Assembly (NCBI GenBank): GCA_046597185.1
Contig: JBKJLF010000487.1
Coordinates: forward strand, 1-7,564
DNA: 7,564 nt
Source of the DNA: CAMBDR01 sp046597185
GTDB lineage: Bacteria; Pseudomonadota; Gammaproteobacteria; Burkholderiales; Burkholderiaceae_D
Direction: 5' to 3'
Both the position numbers and the translations under genes were made by a program. Of this stretch, positions 1 to 5,428 are shown one piece after another (the stretch's first letter is position 1; each line of letters starts with the position of its first letter). The notes below the pieces were generated by a model, which made no database searches, was not told the DNA's origin, and was given only the letters and a program-made list of their open reading frames with translations.

Positions 1-147
1 ATCGCTTGCGCTATTCTTGTTTGGGTACGCTTGGCGGCTGTTGCCAAGAAAACGGGGGAGACGCTTTATCGTGTCAAGCATGGCTTGTTGGGTGATTTTT
101 TGCGGCAACAACTTAACCATCCAACTATTTCCATGCGGCCAACATAA
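1..147 (+). CDS. C-terminal fragment of an IS4/IS5-type DDE transposase
   Basis: Reading frame 1 is open from the first base to a TAA at 145-147 and gives 48 residues that start IACAILVWVRL and end in TISMRPT. The pattern of a hydrophobic helix with VWVRL, then a TxYxxKHGLL block, then a QQL-NP-like tail is what I recall from the C-termini of DDE transposases of the IS4/IS5 superfamily. The catalytic DDE residues would lie upstream, outside the window, so neither activity nor exact family can be judged. A plus-strand ATG-started frame at 17-382 overlaps this region but runs across the IS/host junction and is not a real gene. The gene is probably intact to its natural stop and is only cut by the window edge. 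Confidence 0.7.
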   Translation: MACAILVWVRLAAVAKKTGETLYRVKHGLLGDFLRQQLNHPTISMRPT

Positions 148-186
148 GCGGAATTTGTTACACTTTTTAGCTTTTTGCGTAAGTCC
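1..186 (+). mobile_element. Right-hand end of an insertion sequence (DDE transposase type), cut by the window edge
   Basis: The segment holds the 3' end of a transposase gene, a short AT-rich untranslated tail, and then the broken end of a host gene on the opposite strand. The likely terminal inverted repeat reads GGACTTACGC inward on the minus strand (177-186). Its outer edge is placed where the phytase-like protein coding sequence stops making sense, giving a junction at about 186/187. The host flank next to it (187-197, TATGGATTATA) would be the place to look for a target duplication, but the other end of the element is outside the window. The boundary is therefore inferred from one side only. 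Confidence 0.65.
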
Positions 187-466
187 TATGGATTATAACT
201 GGTGGCATTCTGGCCGCGATCCGGCGTTGCCAGAAAGGTATTGCCGCCCGCCCACGCCAAGCCGGAACCCAGGCCGCCCAGCAAATTGCCCGCCAGCCCA
301 TTTTCCAACAAACCGGCGGTTTTGGTCGATAGATCATGCGCATTGCCATTTAAGCTGCCAATGGCAATCAGTTCTGGTGTGACGTGGGCAACAGTGGTCG
401 TGAGAATAGCGATCAATGCAGCAGTTGACAGGGCTGTCAGCTTGAAATTAGCGCGGTGCGGGTCAT
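187..466 (-). pseudogene. 5' remnant of an exported phytase-like (esterase-like) protein gene, frameshifted and truncated by an IS
   Basis: The ATG at 466 has a good ribosome site (GGAG at 475-472, five bases away), but its frame stops after nine codons at 439-437. Removing one GC from the GCGC at 454-451 joins that start to the long frame. The joined protein has a textbook signal peptide: basic start, hydrophobic core at about residues 9-24, and a likely cleavage near TVAH at residues 24-27. The mature part begins PELIAIG and continues with LLGGLGSGLAW and TFLATPDRG. These segments resemble the N-terminus of the 'esterase-like activity of phytase' family, which is usually several hundred residues long. 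Here only about 90 codons remain: the frame hits a TAG made at the IS junction (188-186). The only in-frame start downstream of the shift, a TTG at 416, would remove the basic n-region and lacks a ribosome site. The product, if any, is non-functional. Family assignment is from remembered similarity. Confidence 0.65.
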
Positions 467-471
467 ATCGT

Positions 472-475
472 CTCC
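472..475 (-). promoter_or_regulatory. Ribosome binding site of the phytase-like pseudogene
   Basis: GGAG on the minus strand lies five bases before the ATG at 466. It shows that the ancestral start was 466 and not the TTG at 416, and so supports the frameshift reading. The rest of 467-574 between this site and the DUF4280 stop shows no clear promoter or terminator. Confidence 0.55.
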
Positions 476-574
476 ATACAAACCGGGCACAGTAACACCG
501 ATTTGTGACGCCAATATGACTTCAACATGCGCACCCCAAGCCGCGTCGCTGCAAGCAATGGACAGGCTTTGGCA

Positions 575-1033
575 TCAGGGGATATTAGTTTTGGTCACGG
601 CCGGGTCGGAAATTTCGATCACGCCAGCCCAGGTACACATGCATTTGGAGATATTATCCAGCGCAGGTTGATTGGCCAGCAAGACCGTGGGCGCGCCGAC
701 GATCCAGGGCGCGGGCGTGACCGGGATGCAGGGCATGGGCGTCAATACCCCCATCGCCGCCGCCGTGGCCGCTGCCACCATCGGGTTAGCGGGCGATTTG
801 CACATACCGAAGGGCAAAATATTTACCATTGGGATGTGATCCATAATATTTGCACCGGGCGTGCCTTCCGTGATCACCATATTAATCGGCAGCACCATCA
901 GTTTGGACGGTGCCGCGCCCATACTGCATTTCAGGGTGGCCGTCATGCGCACATGAAAGTTGGAACTGCCGCCACCACTGGCTTTGGCCGCTGCGAATGA
1001 TTCGAGCGATTTATCCAATTTTGAGATATCCAT
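575..1033 (-). CDS. DUF4280 PAAR-like protein (candidate injection-system spike tip)
   Basis: This 152-residue protein has the DUF4280 pattern: CSMGAAPSKLMV at residues 36-47, a middle block ending NILPFGMCKSPANP (71-84), an AAAT run (87-90), LTPMPCIPVTPAPWIVG (97-113), and a closing CMCTWAGVIEI (131-141). Five cysteines (36, 78, 102, 131, 133) fall at or near the family positions. DUF4280 proteins are classed as PAAR-like and are thought to cap the spike of type VI or related contractile systems and to carry effectors; this role is inferred from the family. A 30-residue polar N-terminal extension with a GGGSS stretch precedes the domain. The start is well fixed: AGGA at 1044-1041, seven bases before the ATG. 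It is the last intact gene of a three-gene minus-strand cluster. No VgrG, Hcp, sheath or DUF2169 adaptor gene is in the window. The call is firm for the family and moderate for the role. Confidence 0.8.
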   Translation of the reverse strand: MDISKLDKSLESFAAAKASGGGSSNFHVRMTATLKCSMGAAPSKLMVLPINMVITEGTPGANIMDHIPMVNILPFGMCKSPANPMVAAATAAAMGVLTPMPCIPVTPAPWIVGAPTVLLANQPALDNISKCMCTWAGVIEISDPAVTKTNIP

Positions 1034-1040
1034 TTGTTCT

Positions 1041-1044
1041 TCCT
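1041..1044 (-). promoter_or_regulatory. Ribosome binding site of the DUF4280 gene
   Basis: AGGA within AAGGAAG on the minus strand, seven bases before the ATG at 1033. It is the strongest ribosome site of the three-gene cluster, suggesting that the PAAR-like protein is translated independently and not coupled to the gene before it (41-base gap). Confidence 0.6.
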
Positions 1045-1074
1045 TATTTCGTTTTCAACGGCGATGCGCCAAAT

Positions 1075-1503
1075 CTAATCGTCATAGCCCGCCGGATTCA
1101 TGTCCGCCAATTCCATCGCCTTCCAGGTAAAGGCCACGCCCCGGTTTTTGGGGCCAACATAATGCAAATCAAACCCCGCCGCCGTTGGGTTAAACGCAAA
1201 GTTTTGCATCGCCTCGTACTCTTCGTGCGACACCGCCACCGTGCGCGAATAGATGCGTTTTTGCATGGTGGTGCGATCCACAAAATTGATTTGGCCGATG
1301 GCAAACGGTTGACCTTGCCGCTCACAATCATGCACCAGGCCAAAACTGGCGGCCGGGCCTTTGCCGTCACTCAATTCGTACCACATTTGATCGATCTGGC
1401 TATGCGTGTGTGCGCCACCGCGATTCAAATCAGCGACATGGATGGTAACTGTAAGCTTGTCACCTGGTTTGGATGGTTCATCTGGCTTGGATTGGTCCGT
1501 CAT
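1075..1503 (-). CDS. Hypothetical protein, possible amidase-like effector relative that lacks the expected cysteine
   Basis: I do not recognise this 142-residue protein with confidence. It starts with a lysine/proline-rich linker (residues 1-15), then a beta-rich segment, an AHTHSQIDQMWY block (residues 31-42), a SFGLVHD segment, and a C-terminal helix KNRGVAFTWKAME. It has no signal peptide or membrane segment. The layout (early histidine, Y-SFG strand, a late N-x-x-V-x-F-T-W-K-A helix) recalls papain/NlpC-like amidase domains at the ends of secreted effectors, where the late helix usually carries NSC before V-D-F-T-W. Here the Cys position is Gly and the Asp is Ala, and the protein has no other plausible nucleophile there; its only Cys lies in the VHDCERQG loop. 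It could therefore be a dead homologue, a chaperone-like partner or an immunity protein. Its ATG overlaps the TGA of the gene before it (ATGA, 1503-1500), so the two are likely co-translated. The PAAR-like gene follows. The enzyme resemblance is inference from memory. Confidence 0.55.
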   Translation of the reverse strand: MTDQSKPDEPSKPGDKLTVTIHVADLNRGGAHTHSQIDQMWYELSDGKGPAASFGLVHDCERQGQPFAIGQINFVDRTTMQKRIYSRTVAVSHEEYEAMQNFAFNPTAAGFDLHYVGPKNRGVAFTWKAMELADMNPAGYDD

Positions 1504-2024
1504 AATGCTGGCCCCGGGTTGGATTTCGGTATGATGGTGGCGATTTCATTTTCAGGCAGCGCGCCCGGCTCACTAACCATGGCAGACGGGTTGGACTGCG
1601 GGATGATCGTCGCCATGCTATCGTCAGCATACGCGTCTTCGGCAGATGGGGCGGGTGGCGGCGGCAAAACATGTTCTATCGCCAAAACCACGCCACCTTT
1701 GATATGCGCACAAAAGCGCTGGTCCGGGGTGTCCGGAATTTGAATATCGGATTCAAACATCAGCCAAATTTCACTTTGATCCGGCACCTCCGATTGCGCC
1801 CACAGCACATCCCACGGGTTCGCCGCTTCGGGCCATTTGCTGCGGTCAGCGATCACTTTGAAGCTGAAGGTGCCCACCGCCAAATGGACATCATACGGTG
1901 TCATGCCGGGGACGACCAGATTCGACAAAATCGCATCACGAATGTCTTGCGAAAAAAAGTGCGGCTGCTCGCTAAATACGCGCAACGCTTCTCTTCTTCG
2001 CCGAACACGCCCTGACTCTTCCAT
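1500..2024 (-). CDS. Hypothetical protein with a GMTPYDV motif and a repeated proline-rich tail
   Basis: This protein of 174 residues (from ATG 2024) is not recognised. The N-terminus is basic (RVRRRR). The core holds ILSNLVVPGMTPYDVHLAVG, then a tryptophan-containing strand region, then GGVVLAIEHV. The order 'short helix, PGMT-x-x-DV-x-x-A-x-G, strands, GxV-x-x-IE' recalls the SmpA/BLIP-like fold, but that is only a shape likeness. After residue 120 comes a flexible tail: a run of prolines (PPPPAP), an acidic stretch, and two copies of ATIIP(Q/K)SNP exactly 24 residues apart. There is no signal peptide or membrane helix. The start is ambiguous: ATG 2024 follows GGTGA at a suitable distance, while the GTG at 2030 would add two residues. 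It is first in the cluster with the 142-residue protein and the DUF4280 protein, so a role as accessory to the spike or cargo is possible but unproven. Confidence 0.6.
   Translation of the reverse strand: MEESGRVRRRREALRVFSEQPHFFSQDIRDAILSNLVVPGMTPYDVHLAVGTFSFKVIADRSKWPEAANPWDVLWAQSEVPDQSEIWLMFESDIQIPDTPDQRFCAHIKGGVVLAIEHVLPPPPAPSAEDAYADDSMATIIPQSNPSAMVSEPGALPENEIATIIPKSNPGPAL
1516..1616 (-). repeat. Two imperfect 29-bp direct repeats with a 72-bp period inside the gene
   Basis: The bases at 1516-1544 and 1588-1616 are similar (both begin GGGTTGGA on the plus strand) and encode ATIIPKSNP and ATIIPQSNP. The period is 72 bases, or 24 codons, so the duplication keeps the frame. The third codon positions have diverged, which suggests an old duplication kept at the protein level and not a recent slip. 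Confidence 0.6.
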
Positions 2025-2085
2025 ATTCACCCACTCATATCGAAAATTAAATACGGCATTCTACCCGACATTGTACAAACTTACA

Positions 2086-2808
2086 TCAAACTACCGCCTT
2101 TTCAAGCGCCTTTTCTACGTCCTCACGCAGATCTTTACTGCTCACATCCCTGTCCACCTCATCCAAATTCATTGGCAAAGCGTTCAAATGTGTGCAATCG
2201 CCCCAACTACGCAAGCTAAATTCACCATCTTGCCAGATCAAACGATTTACGCTCGCATTTAACACGGCAAAGGTGCGCGAGGTGGAGAGTGGAATATCGC
2301 AAGCGGCGCGATATGCGCATTCCAGCACGCCGCCATGCGCGACCACGACAATGCTTTGGCCCCGGTAGCGGGCCGCCCAACGCCCCAAAGCCGCGATGCT
2401 GCGGGTATAGAATTGACGAAAAGTTTCCCCTTCGCGCTCACCCGCAGGCATCAGGGCATCGGCATCGCGCGCTTGCCACAAGGCAAAAGCTTGCGGGTAA
2501 CGGCGTGCCACTTCATCGTACTGTAAGCCTTCAAAGGCACCAAAGCAGCGTTCGCGCAAATCCTGATCAATTTGCACCGCATGTATTTGCCGCTTGTGCC
2601 AGGCGGCCACCGCTTGCGCGGTTTGTTGGGCGCGCTGTAAATCGCTGGAAATAATGGCGGCCAAAGGGGTATGTTGCAAGCTGGCACCCAAGGCGCGGGC
2701 TTGCTGTTCCCCTTCGGCATTTAATGGAATGTCGATATGGCCTTGCAGCCGCCGCTCGGCATTCCATGCGGTTTCACCATGGCGAATTAAAATTATTTCA
2801 GTGGTCAA
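2086..2808 (-). CDS. Histidine phosphatase (phosphoglycerate mutase-like, RHG family)
   Basis: This cytoplasmic protein of 240 residues belongs to the RHG histidine phosphatase superfamily, which removes phosphate through a phospho-histidine intermediate. The catalytic motif RHGET is at residues 9-13, followed by W-N, GHIDIPLN, the second arginine in SSDLQRA (54-60), the acid in LRERCFGAFEG (near 86), and the second histidine in VVVAHGG (158). All core catalytic residues are present. The substrate cannot be told: relatives are annotated as GpmB-like phosphatases, alpha-ribazole phosphatase or sugar-phosphate phosphatases. I chose the TTG at 2808 because AAGAGGA lies five bases before it; an in-frame TTG at 2832 would add eight residues and has no such site. 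The last ~28 residues are a highly charged tail (LDEVDRDVSSKDLREDVEKALEK) beyond the usual domain, likely a helix. It appears to be transcribed from its own promoter. Confidence 0.85.
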   Translation of the reverse strand: MTTEIILIRHGETAWNAERRLQGHIDIPLNAEGEQQARALGASLQHTPLAAIISSDLQRAQQTAQAVAAWHKRQIHAVQIDQDLRERCFGAFEGLQYDEVARRYPQAFALWQARDADALMPAGEREGETFRQFYTRSIAALGRWAARYRGQSIVVVAHGGVLECAYRAACDIPLSTSRTFAVLNASVNRLIWQDGEFSLRSWGDCTHLNALPMNLDEVDRDVSSKDLREDVEKALEKAVV

Positions 2809-2813
2809 ACGAT

Positions 2814-2820
2814 TTCCTCT
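2814..2820 (-). promoter_or_regulatory. Ribosome binding site that decides the TTG start of the histidine phosphatase
   Basis: AAGAGGA on the minus strand ends five bases before the TTG at 2808, an ideal distance. It lies inside the region that a start at the upstream TTG (2832) would make coding, so it argues for the shorter protein. Confidence 0.65.
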
Positions 2821-2856
2821 TAATTTAGTCAATTTACTTCATCACTTTACTTGGTC

Positions 2857-2885
2857 ATATTATTTAACAACCTGATAACAGGCAA
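2857..2885 (-). promoter_or_regulatory. Sigma-70-like promoter for the histidine phosphatase
   Basis: On the minus strand TTGCCT (2885-2880) and TAATAT (2862-2857) are separated by 17 bases. Each box matches four of six consensus positions. It lies just after the stop of the YbhB-like gene and would give a leader of about 40 bases. A four-base-pair inverted repeat (CCTG-TTAT-CAGG, 2882-2871) lies in the spacer; it is too weak to call a terminator. Confidence 0.45.
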
Positions 2886-2894
2886 CTCATTTTA

Positions 2895-3545
2895 CTATTT
2901 TATGCAATCCGGGTTCAAGCTATAAATACCCGTCATACTCGCTTGCGCTAAAACATGTCCGGCCAAAGCCTCGCGCACGGCGCGCCCGTCAAACTTACCT
3001 TCCAATGGAAGTTGCGCAATATCCAAGGCATACAAGGTAAAGATGTAATGGTGGACAATACTGTCATTCCATGGTGGGCAGGGGCCATCATACCCGAAAT
3101 AGTCGCCCGCCATGGCGGCATCGCTTGCAAACCAGCCAGTATAATCGTTTATTGCATGGCGCATGAAAACCAGGCATTCCGGGCCGGGTTTTCCGCCTGC
3201 GGTGATGCCGCTGGAAAAAGCGCCGGGTGTGACGCAAACCATATTGGGTGGCATATCGACCAGGCACCAGTGGAAAAAATCCACCCGTTGCAAGTCCGCC
3301 GGGATGAGTTTGCCTTCCTGATTCACATCATCGCCCCGGCTTGGTACGTCGGGGTCATGGCAAATCAAAGCAAACGATTGTGTGCCTGCGGGCGCATCAC
3401 TCCAAGCGAAATGCGGATTATGGTTGGCTGCCATACGGATATGGTTGGACCTCACGTTACCGCTATCATCGCGGTCAATGGCACAAAACGCATATTGCTC
3501 GGGCATGCTCGCGCCGTCGGCGAAGGAATCACTCCATAGTTTCAT
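2895..3545 (-). CDS. YbhB/YbcL family PEBP-like (Raf kinase inhibitor-like) protein
   Basis: This 216-residue protein belongs to the bacterial phosphatidylethanolamine-binding-protein-like family. The bacterial function is unknown: the fold has an anion-binding pocket, and the kinase-inhibitor name comes from eukaryotic relatives. The visible marks are the opening LWSDSFADGASMPEQYAF, the pocket motif HDPDVPSRGDD (near residues 63-73), FFHWCLVDMPPN, the GYDGPCPPWNDS loop, and HHYIFTLYALD. There is no signal peptide, so it should be cytoplasmic. It is somewhat longer than the ~160-180 residues of E. coli YbhB, mainly in the middle loops. The start at ATG 3545 follows GGAG by six bases; an in-frame TTG at 3557 overlaps that ribosome site and is unlikely. 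It lies 41 bases after dtd in the same direction, so it may be co-transcribed with it, and 86 bases before the histidine phosphatase start. Confidence 0.88.
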   Translation of the reverse strand: MKLWSDSFADGASMPEQYAFCAIDRDDSGNVRSNHIRMAANHNPHFAWSDAPAGTQSFALICHDPDVPSRGDDVNQEGKLIPADLQRVDFFHWCLVDMPPNMVCVTPGAFSSGITAGGKPGPECLVFMRHAINDYTGWFASDAAMAGDYFGYDGPCPPWNDSIVHHYIFTLYALDIAQLPLEGKFDGRAVREALAGHVLAQASMTGIYSLNPDCIK

Positions 3546-3586
3546 TGTGTTCTCCAATTTAAATAATCAAGCACTTCACATACAGG

Positions 3587-4027
3587 TTAATTCGACTGCA
3601 ACCAAATCGTCACCGGCCCATCATTGGTCAGCGACACTTGCATATCCGCCCCAAACGCCCCGCTTTCCACCACCGAATGTTTTTGCCGCGCGTGCGCCAG
3701 AAAATAATCGAACAAAGCGCGCCCCAGCTCCGGCGGGGCCGCCGGGCTAAACGAGGGCCGCGTGCCCGAACGGGTATCGGCCGCCAAAGTGAATTGCGGC
3801 ACCAGCAACAAACCGCCCGCCACATCACGCACGCTGCGGTTCATTTTGCCGCCATCGTCCGAAAATACCCGGTAGCCGAGCAACCGGGTCAGCAAAGCAT
3901 CGGCCTGGCGCTCAGTATCATTGCGCTCGGCACACAGCAAGACCATTAAACCGGGGCCGATTTGGCCGATGATCTCTCCCGCCACTTCCACCCGCGCATG
4001 GCTGACGCGCTGTAATAAGGCAATCAT
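3587..4027 (-). CDS. dtd: D-aminoacyl-tRNA deacylase
   Basis: Dtd hydrolyses D-amino acids (classically D-tyrosine) from tRNA and so keeps D-residues out of proteins; it acts as a cytoplasmic homodimer. The 146 residues equal the usual length. The opening MIALLQRVSHARVEV is typical. The first active-site motif reads VPQFTL (residues 76-81), with Pro where many homologues have Ser. The Gly-cisPro motif that forms the chiral proofreading site is NDGPVTI, with Gly137-Pro138. GTRPSFSPA (88-96) and GAFGADMQV are also conserved. The gene follows tyrS by 19 bases in the same direction, a sensible pairing because TyrRS is a main source of D-Tyr-tRNA. No clear ribosome site precedes the ATG, and a 14-bp duplication covers it, so translation may depend on coupling to tyrS. 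Confidence 0.93.
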   Translation of the reverse strand: MIALLQRVSHARVEVAGEIIGQIGPGLMVLLCAERNDTERQADALLTRLLGYRVFSDDGGKMNRSVRDVAGGLLLVPQFTLAADTRSGTRPSFSPAAPPELGRALFDYFLAHARQKHSVVESGAFGADMQVSLTNDGPVTIWLQSN

Positions 4028-4040
4028 AATAAGGCAAACA
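4013..4040 (-). repeat. 14-bp tandem duplication across the dtd start codon
   Basis: Plus-strand 4013-4026 and 4027-4040 are two adjacent copies of TAATAAGGCAATCA / TAATAAGGCAAACA, differing at one base. On the minus strand the upstream copy forms a five-codon frame (ATG TTT GCC TTA TTA TGA, 4041-4024) whose stop overlaps the dtd ATG at 4027. The downstream copy encodes the true protein start MIALL. Confidence 0.75.
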
Positions 4041-4046
4041 TAAAAA

Positions 4047-5321
4047 CTACGCGCTCAAATGGATGCGGGCAAATTTACGCTTGCCGACCTGGATCACAAA
4101 TTGGCCCACATCCAACTTTAAACCTTTATCGCTCACCGCCGCGCCATCAATTTTCACACCGTTTTGATCTATCATGCGCAAGGCTTCCCCGGTCGAAGCA
4201 CACAAGCCGCTTTGCTTGAGCAGCGGCCCAATCGCCAGCGGTGCGCCCGTCAAATGCACGTCGGGCACGTCGTCGGGTATGCCACCTTTGGAACGATTCA
4301 CAAAATCCGTCAGTGCATCATCCGCACGTTGCGCATTATGAAAGCGCGTGACGATTTCTTTACCCAAGGCTACTTTGATATCCCGTGGATTGGCCCCATC
4401 GGCCACCTGACGCTTGAATTGCTCAATCTCCGCCAGCGAGCGGAACGACAGCAGTTCATAATAGCGCCACATCATCACATCCGAAATACTCATGATTTTG
4501 GCAAACATGGTGTTTGGCACTTCGGTAATGCCAATATAGTTGTTTTTCGACTTGGACATTTTTTCCACGCCATCCAGCCCTTCCAGCAAAGGCATGGTCA
4601 AAATACATTGCGGTTCCTGGCCGTAATCTTTTTGCAACTCGCGCCCGACCAGTAAATTGAATTTTTGATCCGTGCCGCCCAGTTCCAGATCCGACGCCAA
4701 AGCCACCGAGTCATAACCTTGCATCAGCGGGTATAAAAATTCATGAACGGAAATGGCAATGCCTTCTTTAAAGCGCTTGGTAAAGTCGTCACGCTCCATC
4801 ATGCGCGCCACCGTGTAGCGCGACGCCAGTTGGATCATGCCGCGCGCACCTAATTTGTCCGACCATTCCGAGTTATAGCGAATTTCGGTGCGCGCCGGGT
4901 CGAGCACCAAGCTCGCTTGCGCGAAATACGTTTGCGCATTGGCTTCGATTTGCTCACGCGTCAAGGGCGGACGAGTGGTGTTGCGGCCGGAAGGATCACC
5001 AATCATCGAGGTGAAATCGCCAATCAGGAAGATCACGGTATGCCCAAGGTCTTGCAATTGGCGCATTTTATTCAAGACCACCGTGTGGCCAAGGTGTAAA
5101 TCAGGGGCGGTGGGGTCCAAGCCAAGCTTGATACGCAAGGGTTTGCCCGTCGCTTCGCTACGCGCCAGCTTGCGCGCGAACTCGTTTTCTATCAATAATT
5201 CATCGACACCCCGTTTCGCAATGGTGAGCGACTCCATAACCCGATCTGAAAAAGTGACTTCTTTTTTAAAAGAATCACCATCACCATTGTCTTGAGATAA
5301 TTTATTAGCAGAGATTTCCAT
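4047..5321 (-). CDS. tyrS: Tyrosyl-tRNA synthetase
   Basis: TyrS charges tRNA-Tyr with tyrosine using ATP in the cytoplasm. It is a class I synthetase, active as a homodimer. From the ATG at 5321 it has 424 residues. The class I signatures are HLGH (residues 76-79) and KMSKS (254-258), joined by the conserved GDFTSMIGDPSGR, QLASRYTVARMM and ELGGTDQKFN blocks. An S4-type RNA-binding domain fills about the last 70 residues (GEALRMIDQNGVKI to RKFARIHLSA). The start is uncertain: an in-frame TTG at 5354 would add 11 hydrophobic-looking residues, while the ATG at 5237 (VMESLTI) would trim conserved sequence. The first ~25 residues are polar and poorly conserved, as is usual upstream of the SDRV-x-E-x-L block. 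It diverges from the M23 peptidase gene and leads the tyrS-dtd pair. No T-box leader is visible or expected in this group. Confidence 0.95.
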   Translation of the reverse strand: MEISANKLSQDNGDGDSFKKEVTFSDRVMESLTIAKRGVDELLIENEFARKLARSEATGKPLRIKLGLDPTAPDLHLGHTVVLNKMRQLQDLGHTVIFLIGDFTSMIGDPSGRNTTRPPLTREQIEANAQTYFAQASLVLDPARTEIRYNSEWSDKLGARGMIQLASRYTVARMMERDDFTKRFKEGIAISVHEFLYPLMQGYDSVALASDLELGGTDQKFNLLVGRELQKDYGQEPQCILTMPLLEGLDGVEKMSKSKNNYIGITEVPNTMFAKIMSISDVMMWRYYELLSFRSLAEIEQFKRQVADGANPRDIKVALGKEIVTRFHNAQRADDALTDFVNRSKGGIPDDVPDVHLTGAPLAIGPLLKQSGLCASTGEALRMIDQNGVKIDGAAVSDKGLKLDVGQFVIQVGKRKFARIHLSA

Positions 5322-5367
5322 ATTGCCGTCATAAAGATGAAATAAAAGGAGCAAAATTTTCAGAGTT

Positions 5368-5376
5368 TGCTATAAT
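5368..5376 (+). promoter_or_regulatory. Extended -10 promoter for the M23 peptidase / anmK operon
   Basis: TGCTATAAT combines a TG extended -10 element with a perfect TATAAT (5371-5376). No convincing -35 box lies 16-18 bases upstream, as is tolerated for extended -10 promoters. Transcription would start near 5383 and give a leader of about 75 bases before the ATG at 5457. The element lies 47 bases outside the tyrS start, in the shared divergent region. I could not pick a convincing tyrS promoter on the other strand. Confidence 0.6.
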
Positions 5377-5390
5377 GCAGCACCTGATTA

Positions 5391-5428
5391 ATCTTGCCGT
5401 AAGATAACACGCTACAAAAACCGTTATC
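5391..5428 (+). other. Overlapping small inverted repeats in the leader of the M23 peptidase gene
   Basis: ATCTT (5391-5395) can pair with AAGAT (5401-5405), and GATAAC (5403-5408) can pair with GTTATC (5423-5428). The two stems share bases 5403-5405, so they exclude each other. The stems are short (five and six pairs), and there is no U-run after them, so this is a weak structural observation and not a terminator. Confidence 0.25.

Noticed and set aside
437..574. The DUF4280 frame stays open for 45 codons after its TGA, suggesting a readthrough extension or a broken C-terminus.
   Set aside because: The protein already ends at the usual place for the family (shortly after the C-x-C-x-W and GVIEI block), and the extension shows no family-like motif. 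The region also has to hold the leader of the next gene.
454..574. Other short minus-strand frames between the DUF4280 stop and the phytase-like start, one beginning with an ATG that overlaps the DUF4280 TGA (17 codons).
   Set aside because: They are very short, have no ribosome site and no recognisable sequence.
910..1743. A 277-residue plus-strand open frame opposite the accessory cluster.
   Set aside because: It is a shadow of the minus-strand genes: it crosses their boundaries, is rich in unlikely residues (many His, Arg, Cys, Trp) and has no ribosome site. The minus-strand DUF4280 match fixes the coding strand.
2871..2882. Inverted repeat CCTG-ATAA-CAGG after the YbhB-like gene as a terminator.
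   Set aside because: The stem has only four pairs and no T-run follows on the minus strand; it sits inside the likely promoter spacer.
2955..3539. A 194-residue plus-strand open frame opposite the YbhB-like gene.
   Set aside because: The minus-strand protein has clear PEBP motifs over its full length; the plus frame is its antisense shadow.
3661..3669. Possible damage of the Dtd active site because VPQFTL has Pro where many homologues have Ser.
   Set aside because: I believe this variant occurs in related betaproteobacterial Dtd proteins, and the Gly-cisPro motif and full length are intact, so it is not good evidence of inactivation.
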